A DNA stretch of 64,000 nucleotides from Streptomyces rubiginosohelvolus (GCF_014649875.1 NZ_BMTW01000006.1:62001-126000), one strand, 5' to 3'; shown: positions 40,818 through 51,690, counted from the first letter of the stretch. Notes: generated by a model from the sequence alone, not told the origin. Translations and numbers: made by a program.

Positions 40818-41489
40818 TCACGACCGGGCGAGGGCCGCTTCCCGGACCGTTTCGGCGGTCTCCCGGTCGAGAGCCGCCCTGACCAGTGCCGCGGCGAACG
40901 CGGCCCGGTCCCGGTCGCGTGCCACGTCGAGGAGCCGATCGCCGGAGGTCGGCAGACCGAGCCGCTCGGCCCCCTGTATCCCCTTCGCGCCGACCCAGAA
41001 CCCGGTCTCCGGCCACACGGCCTGTACCTCGCGTACGAAGATGTCGGCGCCCGCCGGTCCGATCCCCTGGACACGCCGGAGCCCCGCCCGCAGCACCTCC
41101 GTGTCGCCGTCCGCCTCCGCGCGCAGCCGACGCAGGTCGCCCTTCCAGACGTCGAGGACGAGGCGGGCGCCCTCACCGAGTTGGGTCGAGGTCCGCTCGT
41201 CGTAGCGGCGGTAACCTCCCTCGCCCAACGCGTCCACACGCTGCTGCCAGGTCGCGTCCGCCATGCGGCGAGGGGTGCGCATCCCGTGCCCGAACAACGC
41301 CCGCGCGGCGGCCACGGCGACCGAGGCACGGATCCGGGCGCTCAGCAGATGGCTCAGCACCAGAAGCTGGTAGAGCGGCTGCGGGGTGTCGCGCAGCCGG
41401 ATCCCGGCCTCCGCCGCATACGTCCGCCCGCACTCCTCCAGCAGCGCGTCGGTGATCCGGCGCGCCGATGGGGACGCCGTGCCGGTCAT
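40818..41489 (-). CDS. HhH endonuclease III-like protein
   Basis: This 223-residue all-helical protein resembles the HhH-GPD fold. LYQLLVLSHLLSARIRASVA is the first helical core, and the helix-hairpin-helix LRRVQGIGPAGADIFVRE lies near residue 135. The catalytic Lys of EndoIII-type hairpins is not at its usual place and the C-terminal Fe-S Cys cluster is absent. It may be a diverged or monofunctional base-excision enzyme, or only a DNA-binding relative. ATG 41489 overlaps the stop of a small membrane protein gene (ATGA). Confidence 0.7.
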   Translation of the reverse strand: MTGTASPSARRITDALLEECGRTYAAEAGIRLRDTPQPLYQLLVLSHLLSARIRASVAVAAARALFGHGMRTPRRMADATWQQRVDALGEGGYRRYDERTSTQLGEGARLVLDVWKGDLRRLRAEADGDTEVLRAGLRRVQGIGPAGADIFVREVQAVWPETGFWVGAKGIQGAERLGLPTSGDRLLDVARDRDRAAFAAALVRAALDRETAETVREAALARS

Positions 41490-41668
41490 CCGTAACCGAA
41501 GATCCGGGCGAGGAAGAATCCGGCGACCACGAGCGCTCCCAGCACGATCAGGGCGGTCCAGACGCCTGGGTGCTCCCACAGCCCTCCGTCTGCCCGTTCC
41601 TCGTGGGCCTCGCTGATGGAGCCCTCGGCCGGCGGTGTCTCTCCTGGGGGGTTCAGTAGTACAGCCAT
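41486..41668 (-). CDS. Small single-span membrane protein, unknown function
   Basis: This 60-residue protein has an acidic, Pro/Gly-rich N-terminal half and a C-terminal membrane helix (TALIVLGALVVAGFFLARIF). Its stop overlaps the start of the HhH protein (ATGA), so the pair is co-translated. The coupling is the only clue to function. Such tails may anchor or regulate the downstream protein, but that is speculation. Confidence 0.65.
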   Translation of the reverse strand: MAVLLNPPGETPPAEGSISEAHEERADGGLWEHPGVWTALIVLGALVVAGFFLARIFGYG

Positions 41669-41796
41669 GCCTCCAGGGTCTCTCCGACCGCGGCCCCGCG
41701 CACGCCGTCCGGTTCCCGCACCCGGATGCGGGGCCGTACGGCGGAGCCCGGCCGAACGGAGCGCTGCGGCGGGGCGAATCGGGGCACCGTCAAGGA

Positions 41797-43002
41797 ATGC
41801 CCCGAGTCTCCGCCCCCGTCGTCAAGCTCGTGCAGCGCACCACCGAACCCGCCGGGGTGCAGACGCTGCGCTCGACGGCCGCCGCCGTCATCGCCTACTC
41901 CGCGGCCGTCTGGCTCCTGCCCGAACCGGCCCCGCTCACCGCGCCCCTCACCGCGCTCCTTGTCGTCCAGGTGACCCTCTACGCGACCCTCACGACCGGC
42001 ATCCGCCGCGTGAACTCGGTCATCGTCGGCGTCCTCATCGCCATCGGCTTCAGCTCCCTGGTGGGTCTGAGCTGGTGGAGCCTCGGCCTCACCATCTTCA
42101 CGTCACTGCTGATCGGACGACTGGTCCGGGTCAACGAGTTCGTGCCCGAGGTGGCGATCAGCGCGATGCTCGTCCTCGGCGTCTCCCAGGTCGCCGACAC
42201 CGCCTGGGACCGGGTGTGGGAGACGCTCATCGGAGCTGTGGTCGGGCTCCTGTTCAACCTGCTCCTCGCCCCGCCCGTCTGGGTCGGCCCGGCCGGCTCC
42301 TCCATCGAGTCGCTCGCCGCCCGGATGGGCACGATGCTGCGCAGCATGGGCGAGGAGGTCGTGGGGAACAACCCCGTCTCCCGCGCCGCCGCCCGGCTGC
42401 ACGAGGCCCGCAGGCTCGACCACGACATCGTGGAGGTCGACGCCTCCCTGCGTCAGGCGGAGGAAAGTCTCACCCTCAACCCCAGGGTGAGACAGGGGCT
42501 GCTCCACCGGGTCGTCCTGCGCACGGGGCTCGACACCTTGGAGATCTGCGCCGTCGTCCTGCGCGTCCTGTCCCGCACCCTCACCGACCTCGCGAAGGCC
42601 CGCACCGAGGAGTCACTCTTCCCGGCCGATGTGGCGGAACTGCTCCAGGAACTCTTCGGCCATCTCGCCGAGGCGATCGAGAGCTTCGCCGTCCTGGTCA
42701 CCACCCAGCTCGCCGCCGACGCGGAGGCGGCCGAGGAACGGCTCGCCGAGGCGCTCGTCCGCAGCCGCGCCACCCGGGACCTGGTGGCCGACCTGCTGCT
42801 GGAGGACGTCCAGGAGCACCCGCGCCAGTGGCAGCTGCACGGCGCTCTGCTCGCCGAGATCGACCGGGTGCTGGCCGAACTCGACATCGAGGAGCGCACC
42901 AAACGGCTCGGCGAGGAGCTGGACCGCCGCTCGGGCGAGGCGCACGCGCGCCACCCCCGGCTGCGCGCGCTTCTGCAACGTCTCGGCCGGCAGCCTGTCT
43001 GA
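41797..43002 (+). CDS. FUSC / aromatic acid exporter family membrane protein
   Basis: This 401-residue protein has about six N-terminal spans (LRSTAAAVIAYSAAVWLLPE, APLTALLVVQVTLYATLTTG, SLGLTIFTSLLIGRLVRVNE). A long cytoplasmic helical domain from about residue 190 contains ADAEAAEERLAEALVRSRAT. This is the FUSC/aromatic-acid-exporter layout, and such proteins are thought to release aromatic acids. The start codon is ATG 41797 with weak AAGGA. It stands alone and no regulator is next to it. Confidence 0.8.
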   Translation: MPRVSAPVVKLVQRTTEPAGVQTLRSTAAAVIAYSAAVWLLPEPAPLTAPLTALLVVQVTLYATLTTGIRRVNSVIVGVLIAIGFSSLVGLSWWSLGLTIFTSLLIGRLVRVNEFVPEVAISAMLVLGVSQVADTAWDRVWETLIGAVVGLLFNLLLAPPVWVGPAGSSIESLAARMGTMLRSMGEEVVGNNPVSRAAARLHEARRLDHDIVEVDASLRQAEESLTLNPRVRQGLLHRVVLRTGLDTLEICAVVLRVLSRTLTDLAKARTEESLFPADVAELLQELFGHLAEAIESFAVLVTTQLAADAEAAEERLAEALVRSRATRDLVADLLLEDVQEHPRQWQLHGALLAEIDRVLAELDIEERTKRLGEELDRRSGEAHARHPRLRALLQRLGRQPV

Positions 43003-43126
43003 CCGCCCGCGCCGCGCCGGCACCACCGATTCCGGCGACCGGGCCCCGGCCACGCGGGATGCGGAGGCGGCCGGTCGCTGGTTCGCTGGGGGCAGAGGTC
43101 CCGTACCCGGCGTGCAAGGAGTGGTG

Positions 43127-43318
43127 ATGAGCGGTTCGGACGAACCCGCCGACCTGGCTCGGCAGATGCGTGAGAAGGCCCAGCAGCTCCACGAGGAGGC
43201 AGAGCGCGCGAGCGACCCGCAGGAGCGCGAGCGGCTGGAGAAGAAGTCCCGGACGATCCGGGACCGGAGCGAGCAGCAGAGCGCCATGGAGGCAGGGGAC
43301 ATCTACCCCCAGAAGTAG
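43127..43318 (+). CDS. DUF6381-like small helical protein
   Basis: This 63-residue, highly charged helical protein contains MREKAQQLHEEAERASDPQE and ends in AGDIYPQK, a tail I associate with the streptomycete DUF6381 family. AAGGAG lies five bases before the ATG. It is probably cytosolic and may form a coiled coil. Function unknown. Confidence 0.7.
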   Translation: MSGSDEPADLARQMREKAQQLHEEAERASDPQERERLEKKSRTIRDRSEQQSAMEAGDIYPQK

Positions 43319-43339
43319 CCCCGCCGACGCCTGCCCATC

Positions 43340-43375
43340 CGCCCGCTCCCGGAGACACATGTCCGGGGGCGGGCG
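43340..43375 (+). terminator. Terminator after the DUF6381-like gene
   Basis: Fourteen-base arms (43340-43353 and 43362-43375) pair with one mismatch, 22 bases beyond the stop. Confidence 0.65.
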
Positions 43376-43438
43376 GGCGCGTGCGGTGCCGAGGGGGTCG
43401 GGCCGGCCCGTGCCACGTGAGCAGCCCCGGGCGCGGGG

Positions 43439-44446
43439 TCAGCCGGCCCACTCCAGGAGCCGTTCCGCGCTCCAGGTAGTCACCACCCGGTCCGCCGGGA
43501 CCCCGCACTCCTCGGCACGGGCGCACCCCGACCGCTGCCAGTCGAGCTGCCCCGGGGCGTGTGCGTCCGTATCGATCGCGAACAGCGTTCCCGCCGCGAC
43601 GGCCGCGCGCAGCAGCCGCAGGGGCGGGTCCTGCCGCTCCGGGCGGCAGTTGATCTCCACCGCCGTTCCGGCCTCGGCGCAGGCCGCGAAGACCCGGTCC
43701 GCGTCGAACCGCGACTCGGGCCGGCCACGCCCGTCCAGCAGGCGTCCCGTGCAGTGGCCGAGCACATGCGCCCGCGGATGGCGCACGGCCGCTTCCAGCC
43801 GCCGTGTCATCGGGGCCGGGTCCATCCGCAGTTTGGAGTGGACCGAGACCACCACCACGTCGACCCGTTCCAGCAGTTCGTCCTCCTGGTCGAGCGAGCC
43901 GTCCGGCAGGATGTCGCACTCGATCCCCGTCAGCAGCCGGAACGGGGCCCACTCCTCGTTGAGCCGTTCCACCACCTCCAGCTGCTCCCGCAGCCGCTCC
44001 GGCGACAGCCCCTTGGCCACCGTCAGCCGGGGCGAGTGGTCGGTGAGGACGGCCCACGCGTGGCCCAGCTCCGCGGCGGTCCGGCCCATCTCCTCGATCG
44101 GGCTGCCCCCGTCCGACCAGTCCGAGTGCATGTGGCAGTCGCCCGTCAGCCGCGCGAAGAGGTCCTCGCCCGCCTCGACGGGCGGCTCGGCCGCGGCCTC
44201 CTTCTCCAGCCGGTCCAGATACCCGGGCGTCTTCCCCGCCAGGGCCTCACGGATCACCTCGGCCGTACGCGGCCCGATGCCGGGGACCCGCTCCAGCGAC
44301 TTCGCGGCCACCCGCTCGGCCGCCTCTCCGGCGGCCATGGCGTCCACGGCGGCGGCAGCCGTACGGAAGGCCTTCACCCGGTAGGTGGCGGCCTGCGAAC
44401 GCTCCAGCAGGAACGCGATCCGCCGCAGTGCGGTGACGGGATCCAT
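43439..44446 (-). CDS. PHP-domain phosphoesterase with N-terminal HhH (PolX-like, no polymerase)
   Basis: This 335-residue protein has a helical/HhH N-terminus (residues 1-70: RVPGIGPRTAEVIREAL) and a C-terminal PHP domain. The metal ligands fall in order in DCHMHSDWSDGG, LTDHSP, GIECDIL, VSVHSKL, LGHCTG, EINCRPERQDPP and AIDTDAHAP. The arrangement matches the C-terminal part of bacterial PolX without the nucleotidyltransferase module. It may act as a 3'-5' exonuclease or phosphatase in DNA repair. ATG 44446 has GGAGG five bases upstream, better than the GTG at 44458. Confidence 0.85.
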   Translation of the reverse strand: MDPVTALRRIAFLLERSQAATYRVKAFRTAAAAVDAMAAGEAAERVAAKSLERVPGIGPRTAEVIREALAGKTPGYLDRLEKEAAAEPPVEAGEDLFARLTGDCHMHSDWSDGGSPIEEMGRTAAELGHAWAVLTDHSPRLTVAKGLSPERLREQLEVVERLNEEWAPFRLLTGIECDILPDGSLDQEDELLERVDVVVVSVHSKLRMDPAPMTRRLEAAVRHPRAHVLGHCTGRLLDGRGRPESRFDADRVFAACAEAGTAVEINCRPERQDPPLRLLRAAVAAGTLFAIDTDAHAPGQLDWQRSGCARAEECGVPADRVVTTWSAERLLEWAG

Positions 44447-44559
44447 CGGCACCTCCACCAGAAGTGTCTGCGGCCCGGCGCCGGTCCGCCGGGCGCACCG
44501 CCCGCCCCACCAGCATGAGCGCCCCCGGCCCCGCCCGCCTCCGCGCCCCGTTCACCGCT

Positions 44560-46092
<1,533 letters not shown>

Positions 46093-46359
46093 GCTCGTCC
46101 TCCCCTGCCGCTGTTCCAAGGCGTTCCAGCCCTCCGGGAACACCCACGTCACCAGGGGTGGGACGGTTCCAGCCCGGCCGGAAGCCGTGTCGCGCTTGTC
46201 CGGCTCCGGGGCGGCGGCCCAGGCTGGTGCCCGTTCCACTCCGCCGCCGTCCGGCCCTCACGGGGGCTCCGTACGCCTCGACGCCACGCCGTACGTACGA
46301 GCGAACGGCCGCACGGTACGCACCACCTGACCGCACCATCCGAAACGGGGAACCTCACC

Positions 46360-46977
46360 ATGCGCAACCTCCGCACCGCCCTCCTGACCGCCATGGCCAC
46401 GGGCCTGGCCGTCACCGCCCTGGCCCAGGTGCCCGCCGCCGCGGCTCCGGCCGCCGCTCCCGCCCAGCCGAAGTTCCTGAGCGCGAGCCAGCTGCCCGCC
46501 TCCCACACCCCGTGGACGGCCGGTCCGGTACGCAAGGGCGTGCCGGCGGAGGGGTCCGTCTGCACCACCGGGATCGCGCCGGCGGCCGGCACCCGCCACC
46601 GGGACTTCCGCACCGAGCTGGACACCAATGCCCGCCAGACCATCACGGTCGCCCCCACCACCGCCAAGGCCAAGGCGCTCGCCGCCGAGCTGCGGGGCGC
46701 CCTGGAGACCTGCCTCGACCGGCTGAAGGAGCAGGACCCCGGCCTGGAGGGGGAGGCGTTCTACCAGGGCCGGATCAACGTGGAGGAGGGCGCGCACGTC
46801 TACAGCATCGACACGTCGTACCCGGAGGCCGGCTCCACCGACATCGGGCTCCACTCCGTCGGCCGCGACGGCAGGACCGTGACCGTCGTCGAGTGGTGCC
46901 AGATGGGCGAGCTGGACGGCGCTCCGCTGGAGGGCTTCAAGAAGACGACCCGCACCGCAGTCGCCAAGCTGCACTGA
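46360..46977 (+). CDS. Secreted protein, unknown function
   Basis: This 205-residue protein has a Sec signal (RTALLTAMATGLAVTALAQ, cleavage near Ala-Ala-Ala about residue 30). A mature domain contains SVCTTGIAPAAG, TITVAPTTAKAKALAAELRG and TVVEWCQMGEL. Three Cys (one in CTTG, one in ETCLDRL, one in WCQMG) could form disulfides. I do not recognise a family. It is divergent from the membrane-anchored XRE protein and could be its target or partner. Confidence 0.7.
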   Translation: MRNLRTALLTAMATGLAVTALAQVPAAAAPAAAPAQPKFLSASQLPASHTPWTAGPVRKGVPAEGSVCTTGIAPAAGTRHRDFRTELDTNARQTITVAPTTAKAKALAAELRGALETCLDRLKEQDPGLEGEAFYQGRINVEEGAHVYSIDTSYPEAGSTDIGLHSVGRDGRTVTVVEWCQMGELDGAPLEGFKKTTRTAVAKLH

Positions 46978-46984
46978 TCCCGCT

Positions 46985-47024
46985 TCCGCGACCGGCCGCC
47001 ACGAGGGGAGCGGCCGGTCGCGGA
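46985..47024 (+). terminator. Terminator after the secreted protein gene
   Basis: Perfect 15-base arms (46985-46999 and 47010-47024) enclose a ten-base loop, eight bases beyond the stop. Confidence 0.8.
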
Positions 47025-47061
47025 GGTGCGCGGTACCCCGGATCGGGAGCATGCTGGCTGT

Positions 47062-49674
47062 GTGACCCGGCACGATACGCCCCGGTCTGCCCCGCCCGCC
47101 GGACATGGGACCGTCGCCGGGGCAGTCGACGCTGGCCGTGTGCCCGACGAGCTGTCCCTCGTTCTCGCCCAGGCCCTCGTCAGCGCTGTCGAGTCGAGCG
47201 ACGGCTTCGCCGGCGGCGTCTACCTGCGCAGCCGGACGCCCGGACTGCTCCGGCTCGCGGTGCTCGCCGGGCTGCCGGGCCCGCTGTTCCGGCCCTGGTG
47301 GCGGATGCATGTGAACCGCCCCTTCCCGGTGTCCGAGGCCTACCGCTCGGGGCGGCCCGTGCTGCTCTCCGACGCGGAGGAGGCCATGCGCCGATTCCCG
47401 CAACTGATGGCCGGACTGCCTTTCCCGTTCGGTTCCTTGTGGGTGCCCATCACCGGGCCCCGGGGGAGTATGGGCGTACTTGCGGTGATGCGTTCCTCCA
47501 CACCGGGACAGCCCGTCGCCACCGCCGACGGCGAACGGCTCCTCCGCCTGGGCCGCCGGCTCGGCTCCGCGCTCACCGATCTGGAGCGACGGGGTGTCGA
47601 CTGCGTGTGGGAGGCGGAGCCGGTCCCGGTGCAACTGCCCGCCGCGACCACGCCCCCGGTGCGCGTCGGACGCTTCGACTGGGACCTGCACTCCGGGCAG
47701 GTCGCCGCCGACGACGAACTCTGCGAGATCCTCGGCTTCGAGCCCGCCGCCTTCCCGGGCACCGTCGACGCGCTCGCCGAGCGGCTGGTCCCCGAGGACG
47801 TGTACGGGCTGTGGGCCCTGGCCCGCCAGACGGTGGAGTCCGCCGAGCCGGTCGTCCGCCGGATGCGGCTGCGCGGCCCCGACGGCCGGTCCCATCTGCT
47901 GGAGCTGTCCGGCCGCTGGACGCACCCGGACGGCGATGTGTCCGCCAGCCATCTGACCGGCTTCCTGGTCGACCTGGGTGCGGGGCCCGTCGTGCCGGAG
48001 GCCGCCGACCGGTTGCCCCGGGGAATCCTCTCCCTGGACCGGCTGGGCCGGATCACGTACGCCAACGGCCTCGCCGAGGAACTGCTCGGCCACTCCCGCA
48101 CCGAGCTCGTGGGCCACCCGGTGTGGCAGGCCCTGCCGTGGTTCGGGCACGAGGCCTACGAGGACCACTACCGGGCGGCCCTGATCGCCGACGAGCCCGT
48201 CCACTTCCTCGCCCGCCGCCCGCCCGCACTCTGGCTGTCGGTGTCCCTGTACCCGGGGCACGACGGGGTGAGCGTCGTCCTCCAGGCGACCGATCAGCCG
48301 GCCTACGCCCCCGGCTCCGTCACCACACCGGGCCTCGGCATCGGCTCGACCGCCGACCGTTCCTCCGCGCTGTACCGGCCGGTGGCCCTCGCCATCGCGC
48401 TGACCGAGGCGGTCACGGCCCGTCAGGTCTCCTCGGTGGTCACGGACGAGCTGCTGCCCGCGTTCGGCGGCCGTCAGCTCGCGATCTATCTGCTGAACGA
48501 GCGCCATCTCCATCTGGCCTGGGAGACGGGGTTCCCGAAGGGCTTCCTCGACCGCTTCGACGGGGTCGGGCTCGACGTCAGCATCCCCGGGGTGGAGACC
48601 CTCACCACGGGCCGCCCGATCTTCTTCGAGTCCATGCAGCGGCTTGCCGAGGCATATCCGGGCATCCCGATCGACACGGACGTCGGGGCCCGGGCATTCC
48701 TGCCGCTCATCGCCTCGGGACGGCCCGTCGGCTCCTGCATCCTCGGCTTCGACCGGCCGCGCGGCTTCAGCCCGGAGGAGCGTACGGTCCTGACGGCTCT
48801 GGCCGGGCTGATCGCGCAGGCCCTGCAGCGCGCCCAGCGCTACGACAGCGAGTCGGCCCTCGCCCGCGGCCTCCAGGACGCCCTGCTGCCGCACCGGCTG
48901 CCCGAGGTGGACGGGGTGGACACGCTGGGGCGCTATCTCTCCGGCACCCAGGGCATGGACGTGGGCGGCGACTGGTACGACGTCATCGAGACCGGCCACG
49001 AACTCGCCCTGGTCATCGGGGATGTGCAGGGCCACGGTGTTTCCGCCGCTGCGACGATGGGCCAACTGCGCAGTGCGGTGAGGGCGTTCGCGCTGAGCAA
49101 GCACGATCCGCAGGAGGTGATGAGCGGCACGAACCGGCTGCTCATCGACCTGGATCCGGGCCAGTTCGCGAGCTGTTGCTACATCGCCCTCGACCCGGCG
49201 ACCGGTGTGGCCCGCGCCGTCCGGGCGGGGCATCCGCAGCCCGTGCTGCGGCGGCCCGACGGCCGGACGGGGGTGCTGGACCTGCCCGGCGGCATCGTGC
49301 TCGGGATCGACGGCGACGCGGCCTACCCGGTCACGGAGATGCGGCTCGAACCGGGGGCGATGCTGGCCCTGTTCACGGACGGGCTGATCGAGCGCCCGGG
49401 GACGGACATCGACGAGGGCATCGAGCGGTTGCGCGCCACCGTCGAACGCATCGGCGCGGTCCCCCTGGCCGAGACGGCCGACCAGGTCATCGGCGAGGCG
49501 AGAGCGGCGACCGACCGCCCCGACGACATCGCGCTCCTGCTCGCCGCCCGCTGGGCCGAGGCCCCCGTCGCCCGTCGGCCCCGGACGGCCCAGGAGCCCG
49601 GGCCCGACCTCTGGCGCACGTTCAGGAGGCCGGACCCGGGGCGTACGACGGGTGCCCCGGATCCGGCCTCCTAG
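47062..49674 (+). CDS. SpoIIE-type PP2C phosphatase with GAF and PAS domains
   Basis: This 870-residue signalling phosphatase has an N-terminal GAF (about 20-170), a PAS (about 205-290, FDWDLHSGQVAADDELCEIL), a second PAS (about 310-400, RITYANGLAEELLGHSRTE) and another GAF (about 430-590). The PP2C/SpoIIE domain (about 615-830) carries MDVGGDWYDVIE, VIGDVQGHGVSAAATMGQL and PDDIALLLA with the metal-binding Asp residues. Such enzymes dephosphorylate anti-anti-sigma factors and so control stress or developmental sigma factors. GTG 47062 is the likely start. No kinase domain of the RsbW type is present. Confidence 0.9.
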   Translation: MTRHDTPRSAPPAGHGTVAGAVDAGRVPDELSLVLAQALVSAVESSDGFAGGVYLRSRTPGLLRLAVLAGLPGPLFRPWWRMHVNRPFPVSEAYRSGRPVLLSDAEEAMRRFPQLMAGLPFPFGSLWVPITGPRGSMGVLAVMRSSTPGQPVATADGERLLRLGRRLGSALTDLERRGVDCVWEAEPVPVQLPAATTPPVRVGRFDWDLHSGQVAADDELCEILGFEPAAFPGTVDALAERLVPEDVYGLWALARQTVESAEPVVRRMRLRGPDGRSHLLELSGRWTHPDGDVSASHLTGFLVDLGAGPVVPEAADRLPRGILSLDRLGRITYANGLAEELLGHSRTELVGHPVWQALPWFGHEAYEDHYRAALIADEPVHFLARRPPALWLSVSLYPGHDGVSVVLQATDQPAYAPGSVTTPGLGIGSTADRSSALYRPVALAIALTEAVTARQVSSVVTDELLPAFGGRQLAIYLLNERHLHLAWETGFPKGFLDRFDGVGLDVSIPGVETLTTGRPIFFESMQRLAEAYPGIPIDTDVGARAFLPLIASGRPVGSCILGFDRPRGFSPEERTVLTALAGLIAQALQRAQRYDSESALARGLQDALLPHRLPEVDGVDTLGRYLSGTQGMDVGGDWYDVIETGHELALVIGDVQGHGVSAAATMGQLRSAVRAFALSKHDPQEVMSGTNRLLIDLDPGQFASCCYIALDPATGVARAVRAGHPQPVLRRPDGRTGVLDLPGGIVLGIDGDAAYPVTEMRLEPGAMLALFTDGLIERPGTDIDEGIERLRATVERIGAVPLAETADQVIGEARAATDRPDDIALLLAARWAEAPVARRPRTAQEPGPDLWRTFRRPDPGRTTGAPDPAS
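49624..49672. terminator. Terminator-like hairpin over the SpoIIE-phosphatase stop region
   Basis: AGGAGGCCGGA (49624-49634) pairs with its complement at 49662-49672, and CCCGGGGC pairs inside with CCCCGG. The structure spans the last codons of the phosphatase gene and lies before the convergent ferredoxin reductase stop, so it may serve both. Confidence 0.6.
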
Positions 49675-49700
49675 AGGGTGCCTGGAAAGCGTCCTGCCGA

Positions 49701-51062
49701 TCAGGCGCCGGAGGCGTCCAGCATGCCCTCGCGCTCCACGACCTTGATCCGCTCACGGCCCTGGGCCGTACCCAGCGCCTGCTCGTGGGCGTCCAGCTTG
49801 TGCCAGCCCTCCCAGGTCGTGTAGCGGACGCCCCGCTCCTCCAGGAACGCCTCGACGGCCTCCGGAGCGGGCGTGGCCGGCTCGGCCAGACGGCCGGCGG
49901 CACGGTCCTCCAGGACGCAGGCGACCGTCTCGTTGGCGTCGCCCTTGGTGTGCCCGATCAGACCGATCGGGCCGCGCTTGATCCAGCCGGTGACGTAGAC
50001 CGAGGCCATGTGCTCGTCCCCGGCGATGACGCGGCCCGCCTCGTGCGGGACGGTGCCGGAGGCGACGTCGAAGGGGAGCTTGGGCAGCTCCTCGGAGTAG
50101 TAGCCGACGGCACGGTAGACACTCTGCATGTCCCAGTCGGTGAACTGGCCGGTGCCCCGGACGTTGCCCGTGCCGTCCAGCTCGGTGCGCTCGGTGCGCA
50201 GCGCGGTGACCTTGCCGTCCTCGCCGAGGATCTCGACCGGGGACTCGAAGAAGTGCAGGAACAGCTTGTGCGGGCGGTCGCCGATGTCGCGGATCGCCCA
50301 GTTCTCCAGGGTCTGCGCGACCATGTTGGCCTGCTTGTTCTCGCGACGGGTCGCGATGGAGCCCTCGTCGTACTCGATGTCCTCGGGGTTGACGATGACC
50401 TCGATGTTGGGGGAGTGGTCCAGCTCCCGCAGCTCCATCGGGCTGAACTTGGCCTGCGCCGGGCCACGCCGCCCGAACACATGCACCTCCAGCGCCTTGT
50501 TCTGCTTGAGGCCCTGGTACACGTTGTCCGGGATCTCGGTGGGCAGCAGCTCGTCGGCCGTCTTGGCCAGGACCCGGGCCACGTCCAGGGCCACGTTCCC
50601 GACGCCGAGCACGGCGACCTTCTCCGCGGTGAGCGGCCAGGTGCGCGGGACCTCGGGGTGCCCGTCGTACCAGGAGACGAACTCGGCCGCGCCGTAGGAG
50701 CCGTCCAGCTCGATGCCGGGGATGTCGAGCGCGCGGTCGGCCTCGGCGCCGGTGGAGAAGATCACCGCGTCGTAGAACGACCGCAGGTCGTCCAGGCCGA
50801 TGTCGTGCGGGTAGCTGACGTTCCCGAAGAGCCGGATCTGGGGCTTGTCCAGCACCTGGTGCAGGGCCTTCACGATGCCCTTGATCCGCGGGTGGTCGGG
50901 GGCCACGCCGTAGCGGATGAGGCCGAAGGGCGCGGGCATGCGCTCGAAGAGGTCGATGGAGACCCCCGGGTCCTGGCAGACCTCGGATTTGAGCAGCGCG
51001 TCCGCAGCGTAGATACCGGCGGGGCCGGCTCCGACAATGGCGACGCGGACGGGGCGTGTCAT
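49701..51062 (-). CDS. fprA: Ferredoxin-NADP+ reductase (FprA-like)
   Basis: This 453-residue flavoprotein has the FAD motif VAIVGAGPAGIYAADALL at the N-terminus, FERMPAPFGLIRYGVAPDHP, and the NADP motif VAVLGVGNVALDVARVLA near residue 155. VTGWIKRGPIGLIGHTKGDA lies near the C-terminus. This is the adrenodoxin-reductase/FprA type that passes electrons between NADPH and ferredoxins, for instance to P450 enzymes. Length is normal. ATG 51062 starts MTRPVRVAIVG. A GTAAG-N6-CTTAC site lies about 55 bases upstream. Confidence 0.93.
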   Translation of the reverse strand: MTRPVRVAIVGAGPAGIYAADALLKSEVCQDPGVSIDLFERMPAPFGLIRYGVAPDHPRIKGIVKALHQVLDKPQIRLFGNVSYPHDIGLDDLRSFYDAVIFSTGAEADRALDIPGIELDGSYGAAEFVSWYDGHPEVPRTWPLTAEKVAVLGVGNVALDVARVLAKTADELLPTEIPDNVYQGLKQNKALEVHVFGRRGPAQAKFSPMELRELDHSPNIEVIVNPEDIEYDEGSIATRRENKQANMVAQTLENWAIRDIGDRPHKLFLHFFESPVEILGEDGKVTALRTERTELDGTGNVRGTGQFTDWDMQSVYRAVGYYSEELPKLPFDVASGTVPHEAGRVIAGDEHMASVYVTGWIKRGPIGLIGHTKGDANETVACVLEDRAAGRLAEPATPAPEAVEAFLEERGVRYTTWEGWHKLDAHEQALGTAQGRERIKVVEREGMLDASGA

Positions 51063-51117
51063 GGCGTGGTGATCCTTCGGGGCGGGCGAACGCGGGCAGG
51101 TACAGCGTACGTCGGAG

Positions 51118-51133
51118 GTAAGGGTTGGCTTAC
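51118..51133. promoter_or_regulatory. GTAAG-N6-CTTAC palindrome upstream of fprA
   Basis: Five-base perfect arms, 56 bases from the fprA start. It is a poor match to the DmdR/IdeR iron box (about 8 of 19 positions), so iron control is only a possibility. Confidence 0.4.
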
Positions 51134-51473
51134 TAGTCTCCACCCCACACCGTAAGCGATCGCCGCGCGGGCCCTCGACCGGCCCCGCCTGGAGTGCCCG
51201 TTTAGCCCGTTTTGTTATTCCGATATGGCCGATTTGACCCCTATGACGCTCCTGGTTCATAAAGGGCTTATTGGGGTAGCTGGGGTATTTGTTTGGGTGC
51301 ATTTTCGCCATCGCCGTGAAGAAGTGGTGAGCGTCACGTCCGAGGGGGCGGACGTCGAAGCGGACGTATCGGTTCCCTTCTGTGCGAAGAAAGTTGACGC
51401 CACGACGGCGCGGCCCGATCCGGGAATTCCGCTATTCGATCATGCGCGGAAAAGGGAATCCGGAATGCGGGGC

Positions 51474-51503
51474 TTGTTCCGTCCGATGTTTCTCGCCTAC
51501 GGT
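51474..51503 (+). promoter_or_regulatory. Promoter of the riboswitch-controlled LysM/SLT gene
   Basis: TTGTTC (51474-51479), an 18-base spacer and TACGGT (51498-51503) place the transcript start near 51510, directly before the riboswitch fold. Confidence 0.55.
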
Positions 51504-51519
51504 CACCGTCAATCCGGAT

Positions 51520-51690
51520 GGAACGCCGAATCCTGCCGCCGTCCGGGAATCCGAAACCCACTCGCGTACGGCAGGAGCGGGGGACCCAGGTAAGTCGCCG
51601 ATCCGCAACCGGAACGGCTTGGGGTGAAGTCGCACGACCGTGCGGCCAGACATCTCCCGTCTGAACCCGACAGCTCACCTCGCAGGCGCC
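51520..51690 (+). ncRNA. Cyclic-di-AMP riboswitch (ydaO-yuaA leader)
   Basis: The leader carries the conserved blocks of the ydaO riboswitch: CGAATCCTGCCGCC, then AGCGGGGGACCCAGGTAAG, GGCTTGGGGTGAAGTCG and CATCTCCCGTCTGAACCCGA, ending CAGCTCACCTCGCAGGCG. Streptomycetes use this RNA to shut off cell-wall hydrolase genes (RpfA, SLT/LysM proteins) when c-di-AMP is high. The LysM/SLT start follows 17 bases after the fold. Boundaries are approximate. Confidence 0.88.

Noticed and set aside
51118..51133. DmdR/IdeR iron box upstream of fprA
   Set aside because: Only about 8 of 19 positions agree with the consensus, so it is listed as a palindrome without an assigned regulator.
46158..51155. A 1665-codon open frame on the plus strand
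   Set aside because: It overlaps several well-supported genes in other frames, is Arg/Pro/Gly-rich without motifs, and is a by-product of high GC.
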